DNA from: Solirubrobacter sp963736505
GTDB lineage: Bacteria > Actinomycetota > Thermoleophilia > Solirubrobacterales > Solirubrobacteraceae
DNA: 64,000 nucleotides
Assembly: GCA_963736505.1 (NCBI GenBank)
Contig: CAVTOZ010000001.1
Location: forward strand, 992,001 to 1,056,000
Direction of reading: 5' to 3'
Shown here: piece by piece, positions 48,716 through 57,610 of the stretch
How the letters are laid out: each line of letters opens with the position of its first letter
Position numbering within the stretch: the stretch's first letter is position 1
Program-made: the position numbers and the translations under genes
Notes under the pieces: generated by a model
Database searches by the model: none
Told to the model about the DNA's origin: nothing
Seen by the model: only the letters and a program-made list of their open reading frames with translations

Positions 48716-50286
48716 TCCCGCGCGCGCTCCGAGGCCTGCGGGGGAGGCTGCTGCTCTCCCTCGTGGCGACGAGCGCGGTCACGCTCGCCGTCGCCGCCGC
48801 CGTCACGCTCAGCCCGCTGCGCGAGCGGCTGCGCACGCAGAGCGTCAACAACCTCGCGACCGCCGTCAACGAGGCGTCGCTGAAGTTCACCACCGCCATG
48901 CGCGCGGTCGACGACCCGATCAAGCCGGCCCCGGCGCCGCGCGGTCGCAAGCAGAGCGCCGCCGACCGCCGGCAGGCCTACGACGACGCGGTCGCGGCGC
49001 GGCTGTCGGGCATCGCGAGCGCCGTCTACGACCCGGCCAATGACGTGCGCGAGCGGACCGACGCGCGCGTGATGGTGCTCGTGCCGTCGCTCAGCGGGCC
49101 GCCGCCCGACGAGACGAGGCCGGCGTTCCTGTACGACAACAACGCCGGCTCGCCGCAGGACGGCAGCGCGATGCGGCTCGCCCTGCAGGTGCTCAACAGC
49201 GAGGAGCAGGCGATCTCCACGACCGGCGACGACCTGCAGATCGCGACGCCGATCTTCGACGGCGTCAAGCTGAGCGGCGTCGTCGTCACCGAGCGGCGGC
49301 TGACCGAGGTGACGACCGCGGTCGGGCTGGTGCGCAACGCGCTGCTGGCGGCGGCCGCGATCGGCCTCGCGGTGGCGATCGGGCTCGGGCTCGCGCTCTC
49401 GGGCACGCTCACGCGCCGGCTCGGGCGGCTGCGGCGCGCCGCCCTGCGGATCACCCGCGAGGGACCGGAGGCGCCGTCTCCGCGCGACGACGGCCGCGAC
49501 GAGGTCGGCGACCTCGCGCGCGCCCTGGCGCGCATGCAGGAGGAGCTGCGCCGCCAGGAGGCGGCCAGGCGCTCGTTCGTCGCGACCGCGTCGCACGAGC
49601 TGCGCACGCCGCTGACGATGCTGCAGGGCACGATGGAGCTGCTCGACGAGGACCTGCGCGACGGGCTCGACCTCGACGACGCGCAGCAGCAGGTGACCAA
49701 CGCGCGGCGCGAGCTGCGCCGGCTGTCGGCGCTGGCGAGCGAGCTGCTCGACCTCTCGCGCCTCGACGCCGCCGTCCAGCTGCGGTCCGAGCCGGTCGAG
49801 CTGGGCGAGCTGGCGCGCGCCGTGGCGGCCGAGTTCTCCCTGCGCGCGGCCGAGCGCGGCGTGCCGATCGAGGTCGTCCCGCCGCCGGAGCCGTGCTGGG
49901 CGAAGGCCGACCCGGCCGCCTGCGCCCGCGTCGTGCGGATCCTGATCGACAACGCGCTGCGCTACGCGCCTGACGGCGAGCCGATCGTCGTGCTCCCGGA
50001 GCGGATCGGCAACCGCGTCGTCGTCGAGGTCGCCGACCGCGGCCCGGGCGTGCCGGAGGACGAGCGCGACCGCATCTTCGAGCGCTTCCACCGCGGCCGC
50101 GCGGCCGGCGTGGAGAGCGGCTTCGGGCTCGGGCTGGCGATCGGGCGCGAGCTCGCCGAGCGCATGGGCGGCGCGCTGCTGCTGGAGGACTCCGACGTCG
50201 GCGCGTGCTTCCAGCTCGCGCTGCCGGCGACTACCGGGTCTTCACCAGCACCGTCGCCTGCACCGGATTCGGCCGCGGCGGCGTGA
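48712..50286 (+). CDS. sensor histidine kinase (copy A)
   Basis: The 524-aa product has an N-terminal helix (LLLSLVATSAVTLAVAAAV), a periplasmic-type domain of about 170 residues that carries the sensor part, a second helix (LLAAAAIGLAVAIGLGLALS), a HAMP segment, the phospho-acceptor His295 (ATASHELRTPL) and an ATPase domain (LIDNALRYAPDGE, DRGPGVPEDERDRIFERF, GFGLGLAIG). It phosphorylates the regulator upstream. The signal is unknown. Its last 56 bp overlap the 3' end of the opposite glycosyltransferase gene. Confidence 0.95.
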   Translation: MIPRALRGLRGRLLLSLVATSAVTLAVAAAVTLSPLRERLRTQSVNNLATAVNEASLKFTTAMRAVDDPIKPAPAPRGRKQSAADRRQAYDDAVAARLSGIASAVYDPANDVRERTDARVMVLVPSLSGPPPDETRPAFLYDNNAGSPQDGSAMRLALQVLNSEEQAISTTGDDLQIATPIFDGVKLSGVVVTERRLTEVTTAVGLVRNALLAAAAIGLAVAIGLGLALSGTLTRRLGRLRRAALRITREGPEAPSPRDDGRDEVGDLARALARMQEELRRQEAARRSFVATASHELRTPLTMLQGTMELLDEDLRDGLDLDDAQQQVTNARRELRRLSALASELLDLSRLDAAVQLRSEPVELGELARAVAAEFSLRAAERGVPIEVVPPPEPCWAKADPAACARVVRILIDNALRYAPDGEPIVVLPERIGNRVVVEVADRGPGVPEDERDRIFERFHRGRAAGVESGFGLGLAIGRELAERMGGALLLEDSDVGACFQLALPATTGSSPAPSPAPDSAAAA

Positions 50287-51829
50287 ACTCCTGCGGCTGG
50301 ATCGCCGTCACCTTCAGATTCGGGAAGTTGCTCAGGTACTGCCCCCACTCCTGGGAGCGGATCCGGACGAGCTTCGTCCACGGCGCGCTCCAGCGGCTCA
50401 GCGTGTACGTGATCGGCTCCACCAGCGCGACGCGATGGCCGACCGGCAGCGCGTCGATCAGCGGCTTGAGGTCCTTCTCCGGCGTCGTCGCATCCAGGCG
50501 CGTGACGCCGTCGCGCCAGTCCCACACGCCGGTGTCCGTGACGCCGCCGGTGAGCGTCGCGTACTTCAGGCCCTCGGGCAGGTAGTAGTGGAGCACCGGG
50601 ATCGTCTCGGGCTGCGTCGAGATCACGAGGTCGCCCGGCGCCAGGCTCGGGCCGATCGCGTTCGACACGGCGCGCACGTTGCTCTTCTCCACCGGCGCCT
50701 CGTCCTGCGCCCACATGACGACGACGAGCAGCAGCCCGACGAGGCCGAGCCGGCCGGCGTTGGCCAGGCCGCCGACCGCCAGCAGGATGAACGGGCCGAC
50801 GGCGATCGCGTAGTAGCGCGACGCCCAGGCGGGCGAGACCTGCGACGTCAGCCACGCGAACAGCACCGTCAGCACGGCCATCAGCCCCAGCGCGACGAGC
50901 GCGCGCGCCTTCGGCGTCAGGCGCCCGCCGTCCTCGCGCCGCCACAGCGCGAGCAGGCCGGTTCCCGCGCAGATCAGCAGCACGATCTGCGGGATCCGCC
51001 CGAGCAGCGTGCCGGGCACGCCGAGCACGGCGTCGAACGTCGGCGCGTCCGACCACGGCGCGCCCGTGTGGGCGGCCTGGTAGAGCGTCGTCGGGATCCA
51101 CGGCAGGTAGAGCACGAAGGCGCCGCCGAAGCCGAGCAGCCCGTCCTGAAGGAGCCGCTCGCGCGGCGCGATCTTGAGCATCACGGCGAACGACACGAGG
51201 CACGCGAGCGTGAGGAAGATGGCCCAGTTGTGCGTGTACAGGCACGCCGCCAGCGACAGCGCGAAGCCGGCGATCCACGGGCGCCGCGCGCGGTCGGACT
51301 CGGCGTCCAGCACGTAGGCGCGCAGGAAGCACGTGATCGCCGGGATCGCCAGCAGGGCGATCAGCGTGTACATCCGCGCCTCTTGCGCGTACTGGCTCAG
51401 GAACGGGTTGAACGCCGCCAGCACGGCCGCCATCCACGCCGCCCGCGACGTGTCCCAGATCGCGCGCGCGGCCCACCACGAGACCGGTATCGCGAGCAGC
51501 GCGAACAGCAGCGAGAGCGAGCGCACGCCGGCCTCGGAGTCGCCCGCGATCGCGAGCCAGAAGTGCAGCAGCATGTAGTACAGCGGCGGCGCGCCATCCT
51601 CTCGCAGCGCGTGCGGAATCGCCCCGAGCGAGCGGTCGGCGATCCCCGTCGAGATGCCTTCGTCGATCCAGAAGCCGATCGAGATCTCGCGCGTGCGGAG
51701 CACCAGCGAGACCGCCATCAAGGCCGCCAGACCCGCCGGGATCGCGAAGCGCGCACCCTTCAGCGCCTGCGCACGCAAGCCCGACGCCGGTCGCGAGGCG
51801 ACGGTGGCCATGGGCATCAGCTTAGTCAT
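50231..51829 (-). CDS. GT39-type membrane glycosyltransferase
   Basis: The 532-aa product has many membrane helices. Near the N-terminus ISIGFWIDEGIST holds the Asp-Glu of polyprenyl-phosphate-sugar-dependent (GT-C) enzymes in the first outer loop; REDGAPPLYYMLLHFWLAIAG and the PFLSQYAQEARMYTLI loop are typical of the PMT/ArnT group. A C-terminal periplasmic-type domain (GDLVISTQPETIPVLHYYLPEGLKY..PVGHRVALVEP) follows. It would transfer a sugar from polyprenyl phosphate to a cell-envelope acceptor. It overlaps the next gene upstream by 8 bp, so both are one operon. Confidence 0.85.
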   Translation of the reverse strand: MTKLMPMATVASRPASGLRAQALKGARFAIPAGLAALMAVSLVLRTREISIGFWIDEGISTGIADRSLGAIPHALREDGAPPLYYMLLHFWLAIAGDSEAGVRSLSLLFALLAIPVSWWAARAIWDTSRAAWMAAVLAAFNPFLSQYAQEARMYTLIALLAIPAITCFLRAYVLDAESDRARRPWIAGFALSLAACLYTHNWAIFLTLACLVSFAVMLKIAPRERLLQDGLLGFGGAFVLYLPWIPTTLYQAAHTGAPWSDAPTFDAVLGVPGTLLGRIPQIVLLICAGTGLLALWRREDGGRLTPKARALVALGLMAVLTVLFAWLTSQVSPAWASRYYAIAVGPFILLAVGGLANAGRLGLVGLLLVVVMWAQDEAPVEKSNVRAVSNAIGPSLAPGDLVISTQPETIPVLHYYLPEGLKYATLTGGVTDTGVWDWRDGVTRLDATTPEKDLKPLIDALPVGHRVALVEPITYTLSRWSAPWTKLVRIRSQEWGQYLSNFPNLKVTAIQPQEFTPPRPNPVQATVLVKTR

Positions 51830-53261
51830 GGGCGCATGACGAGCCGATGACCCAGCGCGCCGTGTGGGCGATCTCCGGGAAGCGCGGGTCGTGGGACAGG
51901 GCGGTGAACCAGGGCGTGATGGTGGTACCCGGAGGGAACGCGAAGATCTCGGTGTCCATCTCGTGCATGTGCATGTACCAGGCCACCGTCTGGGTCTGGA
52001 AGGCCCCCGTGTACACCGTGCCGCACGACTTCAGCTTGGCCCGGCCGCCGCCCGCGGCGATCGCCTCGGGCACCGAGCCGTACAGGTCGGCCTCGGCCTG
52101 GACGGTGTCGGCGCCCTGCCGCAGCTCGCCGATGTCCTCGCGCACGAACGGGTACGCGAACACGGCGACCGCGAGCACCAGGACCCCGGCCGCGACCAGC
52201 CCGAAGCGGCCGCGCGCGGCCCGGACCATGCCGACCCAGCCGGCGCCCGCGAGCACGCACACGAGCGCGGCCGGCAGCGCCACGTAGCGCAGGTTGCCGG
52301 CGAAGCCGAACTGCGTCATCGCCGCGACGGCGACCATCAGCACGGTGGCGATCCCCACCATCGTCACGTACAGCCGCCGGCGCGAGCGCAGCGCGGCGAT
52401 CACCGCGATCACGGCGCCGAGGTAGACCGGCGGGGTGAGCACGGACGCCGAGCGCCGGAACACCTCCAGGAACGGGTGGGCGGCGAACGCCGCCGAGTCC
52501 GGGTTCGGCTGGCGGGCGCGCGCCGCGGCGCGCAGGAAGTCGCCCGAGCCGAGGTACTCGGGCACGAACCACAGCACGCCGAGCCCGACGCCGCTGCCGA
52601 GCACGAGCAGCAGCGTCGAGCGGCGCCGGTCGGTCCAGATCAGGAACAGGCCGTAGAGCGCGATGAACGGCCACACCTCGGGCCGCAGCAGCGCCGCCGC
52701 CAGCCCGAGCAGGAACGCGTCGCGGCGGCGCCCGTCGAGGTGGCGCTCGATCGCCCACAGGCAGACCGCGACGAGGATGCCCTCAGAGTTGCCGCGCGCG
52801 AAGTTGAAGATGAAGTCGTCGGCGAGGAACAGCGCCCCGGCCGCGATCGCGCCGGCGACCGGGCCGGCCAGGCGCGAGCCGAGCCGGTAGGCCATCGCGA
52901 ACGCGAGGATCCCGCCGGCGCGCGCGATCGCCAGCCACGCCAGCGGCGCGCCGTCGTCGCCGAGCAGCGAGAACGGCGTCGTGAAGATCACCGGCAGCGG
53001 CTTCCACGACGGTCCGGTCGTGGTCACGAGGTCGCCGTGCAGGACCTCGCGGCCCCAGATGATCCACGCCCACGGGTCGTAGGTCGGAACCGACGGCAGC
53101 AGCAGCGAGAGCGTCGCGAGCGCGAGGCAGCAGAGCAGCAGCAGGCGCCACGGCCGTGCGCGCGTGGAGACCTCGTCGGCCGCCGCCGGCGGGGGCGGAG
53201 CGAAGCGCTCGAGCACGCGGGCGGCGCCGGGCGCGAACATGGTGGATGGCATCAGGCGCAC
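51822..53261 (-). CDS. polytopic membrane glycosyltransferase-like protein
   Basis: The 479-aa product has about ten membrane helices. The first outer loop reads SVPTYDPWAWIIWGREVLHGDLVTTTGPSWKPLPV with the acid-aromatic pattern of GT-C enzymes, and RGNSEGILVAVCLWAIERHLDGRRRDAFLLGLAAALLRPEVWPF resembles actinobacterial mannosyl- or arabinosyltransferase-like proteins. A C-terminal outer domain (ELRQGADTVQAEADLYGSVPEAI..YMHMHEMDTEIF) lacks known motifs. It is the first gene of the pair with the GT39-type gene. Confidence 0.78.
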   Translation of the reverse strand: MRLMPSTMFAPGAARVLERFAPPPPAAADEVSTRARPWRLLLLCCLALATLSLLLPSVPTYDPWAWIIWGREVLHGDLVTTTGPSWKPLPVIFTTPFSLLGDDGAPLAWLAIARAGGILAFAMAYRLGSRLAGPVAGAIAAGALFLADDFIFNFARGNSEGILVAVCLWAIERHLDGRRRDAFLLGLAAALLRPEVWPFIALYGLFLIWTDRRRSTLLLVLGSGVGLGVLWFVPEYLGSGDFLRAAARARQPNPDSAAFAAHPFLEVFRRSASVLTPPVYLGAVIAVIAALRSRRRLYVTMVGIATVLMVAVAAMTQFGFAGNLRYVALPAALVCVLAGAGWVGMVRAARGRFGLVAAGVLVLAVAVFAYPFVREDIGELRQGADTVQAEADLYGSVPEAIAAGGGRAKLKSCGTVYTGAFQTQTVAWYMHMHEMDTEIFAFPPGTTITPWFTALSHDPRFPEIAHTARWVIGSSCAHD

Positions 53262-53327
53262 GTTCGGAACGCGAATCTAGACGGGCAAGGGGCGTTCCAC
53301 CCCTACCCGCTCACGGCGCTTAATGGC

Positions 53328-54143
53328 TCATCGGAGCCCGAGCGCGGCCGCGATGCCGCCGTCGGCATCCGCGCTCAGGTCGATGTGCACCCCGGGCGTA
53401 CCCCAGCGCGCGAGCCCGCGATCGAACGCGCCGATGGGCAGCGCGGCGGCCTCGGCGAGGTCGCGCGCGCGGCGCTCGAGCAGCATGCTGTCGCCGGAGA
53501 CGAGGATGCGCTTGGCGGCCAGCGTCGTGGCGTCGTCCTCGACGAAGTGGACCGCGTCGGGGGTCAGCTCGTAGCGGCCGGCGGCGCCGAGCGAGGCGAG
53601 CATGTCGTAGCGCGCGGCGCGGCTGAAGCCCGGCAGCGCGAGGCGCTCGAACACGCGGCCGAAGCGGCGCTCGGGCGTCCAGCTCTGCTCGCCCGTGATC
53701 GCGGCCTCCTGGGAGCCGGCGCGCTCGACCCACGCCTGGTAGGCGTCGATCGTGCGCTGATGCTCTCCCTCGCCGAGCGCGTGCTGGAACGCGAGCCAGG
53801 TCGCCGCGTCGAGATCGGGCTCCTCGGCGACGTCGGGATACGGGCCGGGGAACTCGAGCAGCGCCGCCGCGTCGGTCAGCGCGATCGCGAGGCGCTCCGC
53901 GTCGGCGGTCGCGCGCAGGCCCGGGACGAGCGGGTTGCGGTAGCCGTCGTCGGCGGCGCGCGCGAGCTTGCGCGTCACGACGCCGGAGCGCGAGGAGGAC
54001 GAGCGGGTGCGGCTCCCGCCCGAGGTCGCCCGCGGGCGCGTGGCGCGCGCGGGCGCCGCCTTGCGCAACGTCTCTTCCTGCTCGCGTGAGCAGATCGGGC
54101 ACTTGGTGGTGAGACGGTTGTGGCGGCAGAACATCCCGGGCAT
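53328..54143 (-). CDS. uncharacterised protein with N-terminal Cys/His knuckle
   Basis: The 271-aa product begins MPGMFCRHNRLTTKCPICSREQ: Cys-x-His then Cys-x-x-Cys, a likely zinc site. A Ser/Arg/Thr-rich linker (about 32-60) leads to a helical domain (LALPGFSRAARYDMLASLGAAGRYELTPDAVHF..TTLAAKRILVSGDSMLLERRARDLAEAAALPIGAFDRGLARWG). The last part has the look of a helix-hairpin-helix-like DNA-associated domain, but I do not recognise a named family. It stands alone, same strand as the P450 upstream with 9 bp between. Confidence 0.75.
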   Translation of the reverse strand: MPGMFCRHNRLTTKCPICSREQEETLRKAAPARATRPRATSGGSRTRSSSSRSGVVTRKLARAADDGYRNPLVPGLRATADAERLAIALTDAAALLEFPGPYPDVAEEPDLDAATWLAFQHALGEGEHQRTIDAYQAWVERAGSQEAAITGEQSWTPERRFGRVFERLALPGFSRAARYDMLASLGAAGRYELTPDAVHFVEDDATTLAAKRILVSGDSMLLERRARDLAEAAALPIGAFDRGLARWGTPGVHIDLSADADGGIAAALGLR

Positions 54144-54152
54144 CGCGCCGCT

Positions 54153-55415
54153 TCACGCTAGCGGGTTCGGAATGAAAACCCCGCCCCGCGCGGGCGCCAG
54201 GGTGACCGATCGCCGCCGCATGCGCTCGCCCGGCTCGCGATCGGGTCTGAGCGTGAACCTCGCGGCGACCGCGCGCAGCACCTCGCGCATCTCCAGCGTG
54301 GCGAACGCGGCGCCTAGGCAGCGGCGCGTCCCGCCGCCGAACGGGACCCAGCTGTACGGCTCCGGCGCGCCCTCCACGAAGCGCTCGGGCCGGAAGCTCG
54401 TGGGGTCCTTCCACAGCTCGGGGCGCCGGTGCGCGAGGTACAGGCACGGGCTCACGTAGACGCCGGGCGGGAGCGTGTAGCCGCCGACGTCCCACGGCTG
54501 CAGGACGCGGCGCGAGGTGATGCTGAGGACCGGGCGGACGCGCAGCACCTCCTTCACCGTCGCGTCGAGGTACGCGTCGTCGCCCTGCAGCGCGGCCATC
54601 GCCGCGGGGTGGCGCGCGAGCCGCTCCAGCGCCCACGCCAGCGCGGTCGCCGTCGTCTCGTGGCCGGCCGCGAGCAGCGTCACGAGCTGGTCGCGCAGCT
54701 CGCGCGGGGACGCCTCGGTGGCGGCGAGCAGGGCGAGGATCGAGCCCTCCCCCGGGTCGGCGATGCGGGCGTAGATCAGCTCGTCGATCCGGGCCACGGC
54801 GCGCGTGAACGCCTTCGTCGGGCCGCGCAGCGACATCGCGATCAGCTTCGGCGTCGAGTTGGTCATGTCGAGCGCGGCGCGCAGGGCGTCGCGCAGCTCG
54901 TCGTCGCGGCTGCCGAACACGACGCGCTGGATCACCTCGAGCGTCAGCCGCTGCATCCGCTCGCGGGCGCGCAGCGGACGCCCCGGCACCCACGTGTCGA
55001 GCTCGGCGTGCGCGATCTCGGCCATCGTCTGCGTCCAGCGCTTGAGCGCCTCGCCGTGGAACGGCGGCAGCACGAGCCGGCGCTGGCGAAGGTGCTCGTC
55101 GCCGTGCAGGATCAGGATCGAGCTCGGGCCCGTGAACGGCTCCAGGAACGCCGCGCTCTCGCCGCCCTGCAGCACGTCGGGCGGCGCGGCGTAGACGCGC
55201 TTGATCTCGGCCGGGTCCGACACGAGCACCATCGGCGCGTCGGCCCACGCCGTGCGCAGCGTGAACGGCTCCCCGTGGCGCGCCTGCGCGCGCCGCAGCA
55301 GCGCGGTCGGGCGGACGACCCACTCGACGGTCTGCAGCGCCGCGGGCTCGCGCGGGCCGGGAGGAAAATGGTTTCGCCGTCCACAACGCCTGCGGCCGGC
55401 CTCGGCTGTCGTCAC
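54153..55415 (-). CDS. cytochrome P450
   Basis: The 420-aa product is a complete P450: I-helix LLAAGHETTATALAWAL (A-G-x-E-T-T), K-helix EVLRVRP (E-x-x-R), meander SFRPERFV, and heme loop FGGGTRRCLGAAFA with the thiolate Cys. The R-R-x-V-L motif ITSRRVLQPWDVGGYTLPPGVYV is present. It is soluble, with no membrane anchor at its N-terminus. It needs a ferredoxin or other redox partner, none of which is adjacent. The substrate is unknown. Confidence 0.94.
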   Translation of the reverse strand: MTTAEAGRRRCGRRNHFPPGPREPAALQTVEWVVRPTALLRRAQARHGEPFTLRTAWADAPMVLVSDPAEIKRVYAAPPDVLQGGESAAFLEPFTGPSSILILHGDEHLRQRRLVLPPFHGEALKRWTQTMAEIAHAELDTWVPGRPLRARERMQRLTLEVIQRVVFGSRDDELRDALRAALDMTNSTPKLIAMSLRGPTKAFTRAVARIDELIYARIADPGEGSILALLAATEASPRELRDQLVTLLAAGHETTATALAWALERLARHPAAMAALQGDDAYLDATVKEVLRVRPVLSITSRRVLQPWDVGGYTLPPGVYVSPCLYLAHRRPELWKDPTSFRPERFVEGAPEPYSWVPFGGGTRRCLGAAFATLEMREVLRAVAARFTLRPDREPGERMRRRSVTLAPARGGVFIPNPLA

Positions 55416-55454
55416 GTCACGATTGTCGCGCCTCCGGCGCCGTTCCCGGCGACG

Positions 55455-56801
55455 TTACGCGGTAATTGCTGGAGGCTCGGCCGGCTCCACCGCCTCCTCC
55501 GCCTCGACGGGCGCGGCCGGGAGCGCGAGCGCGAAGCGGCCGCCCGGGCCGTCCTCGAGCGCCAGCTCGCCGCCCATCCGGCGCGCGAGCTCGCGCCCGA
55601 TCGCGAGGCCGAGCCCGAAGCCCGGCGTGACGCTCGCCTCGCCGCGGCGGAAGCGCTCGAACACCGCCTCGCGCTCCTCGTCCGGCACGCCCGGGCCGCC
55701 GTCGAGCACACGCACGACGGCGAGGTCGCCGCGCTGCTCGGTCCGCACCTCGACCTGCCCGCCGCCGTGGCGGAAGCCGTTGTCGACGAGCAGGCGCACG
55801 ATCCGCGCGACGCTGTCGGGATCGCCGAGCGCCCAGCACGGGCCGCTGTCGCCATGGTCCGGCGGCGGGCGGAACTCCGCCGCGACGGCGCGGACCAGCT
55901 CGCCGAGCTCGATCGGCTCGCGCCGCGGCCGGACGTCGGCGTCCAGCCGCGACAGGTCGAGCAGACCGTGCGAGAGGCCGCCGAGCCGACGCGCCTGCGC
56001 GAGCGCGGTGGCGATGTCGGCCCGCACCGCCTCCATGTCGGGCTCGTCGTCGCCGACCTCGTCGGCGACGAGCTCGAGCAGCGTCTGCAGCGAGGCGACC
56101 GGCGTGCGCAGCTCGTGCGAGGCGGTCGCGACGAACGTGCGCCGCGCGGTCTCCTGGCTCGCCACGCGCCCGCGCAGCGCGGCGAACGCGCGCCCGAGCT
56201 CGCCGATCTCGTCGCGGTGCGCGTCCTCGGGCACGGGCGCGTCGCTGCTGACGGCGTCGCGCAGCGCGCGCAGCCGGCGCAGCATCCGGCCGCTCAGCAG
56301 CAGGCCGCCCGCGAGCGCGAGCAGCAGCCCGGCGCCCGCCGCGACCGCGAACGCCGCCTCGACGACGGCGACGGTGCGCTCGACGTCGCCGAGCCGGCGG
56401 CGGAGCGCGAGCGCGTACATGTGCCCGTGGATCTCGATCGGCACCGCGGCGCGCGCGACGTCGCCTTGGACGGTGTGCTCGGACCGGCGCGAGGTCAGCG
56501 CGCGGTGCGCGTCGACGAGGTCGCCCGGCGCGTCCGGGTCGGTGTCGTCGACGACGCCGCGGCGCGAGATCAGCACGACCTCGGCGCCGGTGGACCGGGC
56601 GAGCTCGCGCACCAGGAGCCGCGTGCGCGGATGCTCCTCCTCGAACTCGGCGCGCGTGGCCTCGGCGCGCAGCACGAGCGAGCGGGCGGCGTCGCCGCGC
56701 AGGCGCGTCTGCAGCGGCGGGAGCAGGCCGAGCGCCGCGACCGCCAGCGACGCGGCGGCGGTCGCGAACAGCGTGAGGACGAGGCGAGCCCGAAGCCTCA
56801 C
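55455..56801 (-). CDS. sensor histidine kinase (copy B)
   Basis: The 448-aa product has an N-terminal helix (LVLTLFATAAASLAVAALGLL), a sensor domain of about 110 residues, a second helix (AVAAGAGLLLALAGGLLLS), a HAMP segment, His229 in ATASHELRTPV, and the ATPase motifs LLVDNGFRHGGG, DGGPGVPDEEREAVFERF and GFGLGLAIGREL. It is a clear paralogue of copy A at 48712 (same C-terminal domains) but with a shorter sensor. It follows its regulator by 113 bp, a gap that holds a hairpin at 56817-56845. Confidence 0.94.
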   Translation of the reverse strand: MRLRARLVLTLFATAAASLAVAALGLLPPLQTRLRGDAARSLVLRAEATRAEFEEEHPRTRLLVRELARSTGAEVVLISRRGVVDDTDPDAPGDLVDAHRALTSRRSEHTVQGDVARAAVPIEIHGHMYALALRRRLGDVERTVAVVEAAFAVAAGAGLLLALAGGLLLSGRMLRRLRALRDAVSSDAPVPEDAHRDEIGELGRAFAALRGRVASQETARRTFVATASHELRTPVASLQTLLELVADEVGDDEPDMEAVRADIATALAQARRLGGLSHGLLDLSRLDADVRPRREPIELGELVRAVAAEFRPPPDHGDSGPCWALGDPDSVARIVRLLVDNGFRHGGGQVEVRTEQRGDLAVVRVLDGGPGVPDEEREAVFERFRRGEASVTPGFGLGLAIGRELARRMGGELALEDGPGGRFALALPAAPVEAEEAVEPAEPPAITA

Positions 56802-56816
56802 GAGTCATCGCCACCC

Positions 56817-56845
56817 GGGAGAATCGCCCCCTGGGCGATTCTCCC
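56817..56845 (-). repeat. hairpin GGGAGAATCGCCC-cct-GGGCGATTCTCCC
   Basis: A perfect 13-bp stem with a 3-nt loop between the second regulator and its kinase. It may limit the amount of kinase made per regulator transcript. The AATCGCCC-n3-GGGCGATT core recurs at 60254. Confidence 0.6.
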
Positions 56846-56914
56846 AGCGATGCGAGCGCCGAGCGAAGCGGTGACGAGGCCGCAGGCCGAGGCAGCTGCG
56901 AATCATCGCCGGCC

Positions 56915-57610
56915 TCACGGCGCGAGCCGGTACCCCGCTCCTCGCACGGTCAGGATCAGCTCGGGCCGCTCCGGCTTCGTCTCGAGCTTCTCGCGCAGAT
57001 GGCGGACGTGCACGTCGATCCCGCGCGGGTCGCGGTAGGCGCTGTCGCCCCAGATCGCGCGCATCAGCTCCTGCCGGTTGAACAGCCGCCCCGGCGCCGA
57101 CATCAGCGTCGCCATCACCTCGAACTCGCTGAACGTGACCTGCACGGCCTGATGGTCGCGGCGCAGCTCGCGCGCGCCGCGGTCGAGCTCGAGCGGGCCG
57201 GAGCGCAGGATGTCGTGCTCCGCGCGCGGGCCCGCGCGACGCAGGACGGCGCGGATGCGGCTGCGCAGCTCGGCGAGGCCGACGGGCTTGGCGACATAGT
57301 CGTCGGCGCCCGCCTCGAGCCCGAGCACGGTGTCGGCCTCGGTGTCGAGCGCGGTCAGCATGATGATCGGGACGGTGTTGCGGCGCTCGCGCAGCGTGCG
57401 GCAGACCTGGAAGCCGTCAGGCCCGGCGCCGAGCGCGGCGTCGAGCAGGACGACGTCGAACGTGCCGGTGCTCGCGCGGTCGATCGCGGCGCGGCCGTCG
57501 GGCACGGCGAGCGTCGCGTGGCCTTCGCGGCGGAACGAGCGCGTCAGCGCCTCCCGCAGCGTGGACTCGTCGTCGACGATCAGGATCGAGAGCTGGCGGT
57601 CGTGGGTCAT
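56915..57610 (-). CDS. OmpR-family response regulator (copy B)
   Basis: The 231-aa product has Asp57 (DVVLLDAAL) and the Lys in VAKPVG in the receiver domain and an OmpR winged helix (FSEFEVMATLMSAPGRLFNRQELMRAIWGDSAYRDPRGIDVHVRHLREKLETKPERPELILTV). It and copy A share the unusual L-G-A-G-P-x-G-x insertion after the phospho-acceptor and a near identical recognition region, so they may bind similar sites. Its ATG overlaps the end of the glycosyltransferase gene (57607-57610), placing it in that operon. Confidence 0.95.
   Translation of the reverse strand: MTHDRQLSILIVDDESTLREALTRSFRREGHATLAVPDGRAAIDRASTGTFDVVLLDAALGAGPDGFQVCRTLRERRNTVPIIMLTALDTEADTVLGLEAGADDYVAKPVGLAELRSRIRAVLRRAGPRAEHDILRSGPLELDRGARELRRDHQAVQVTFSEFEVMATLMSAPGRLFNRQELMRAIWGDSAYRDPRGIDVHVRHLREKLETKPERPELILTVRGAGYRLAP

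Noticed and set aside
53328..54143. A base-modification or pyrophosphorylase enzyme
   Set aside because: The N-terminal Cys/His knuckle gave a faint resemblance, but no catalytic motif could be identified, so no function is claimed.
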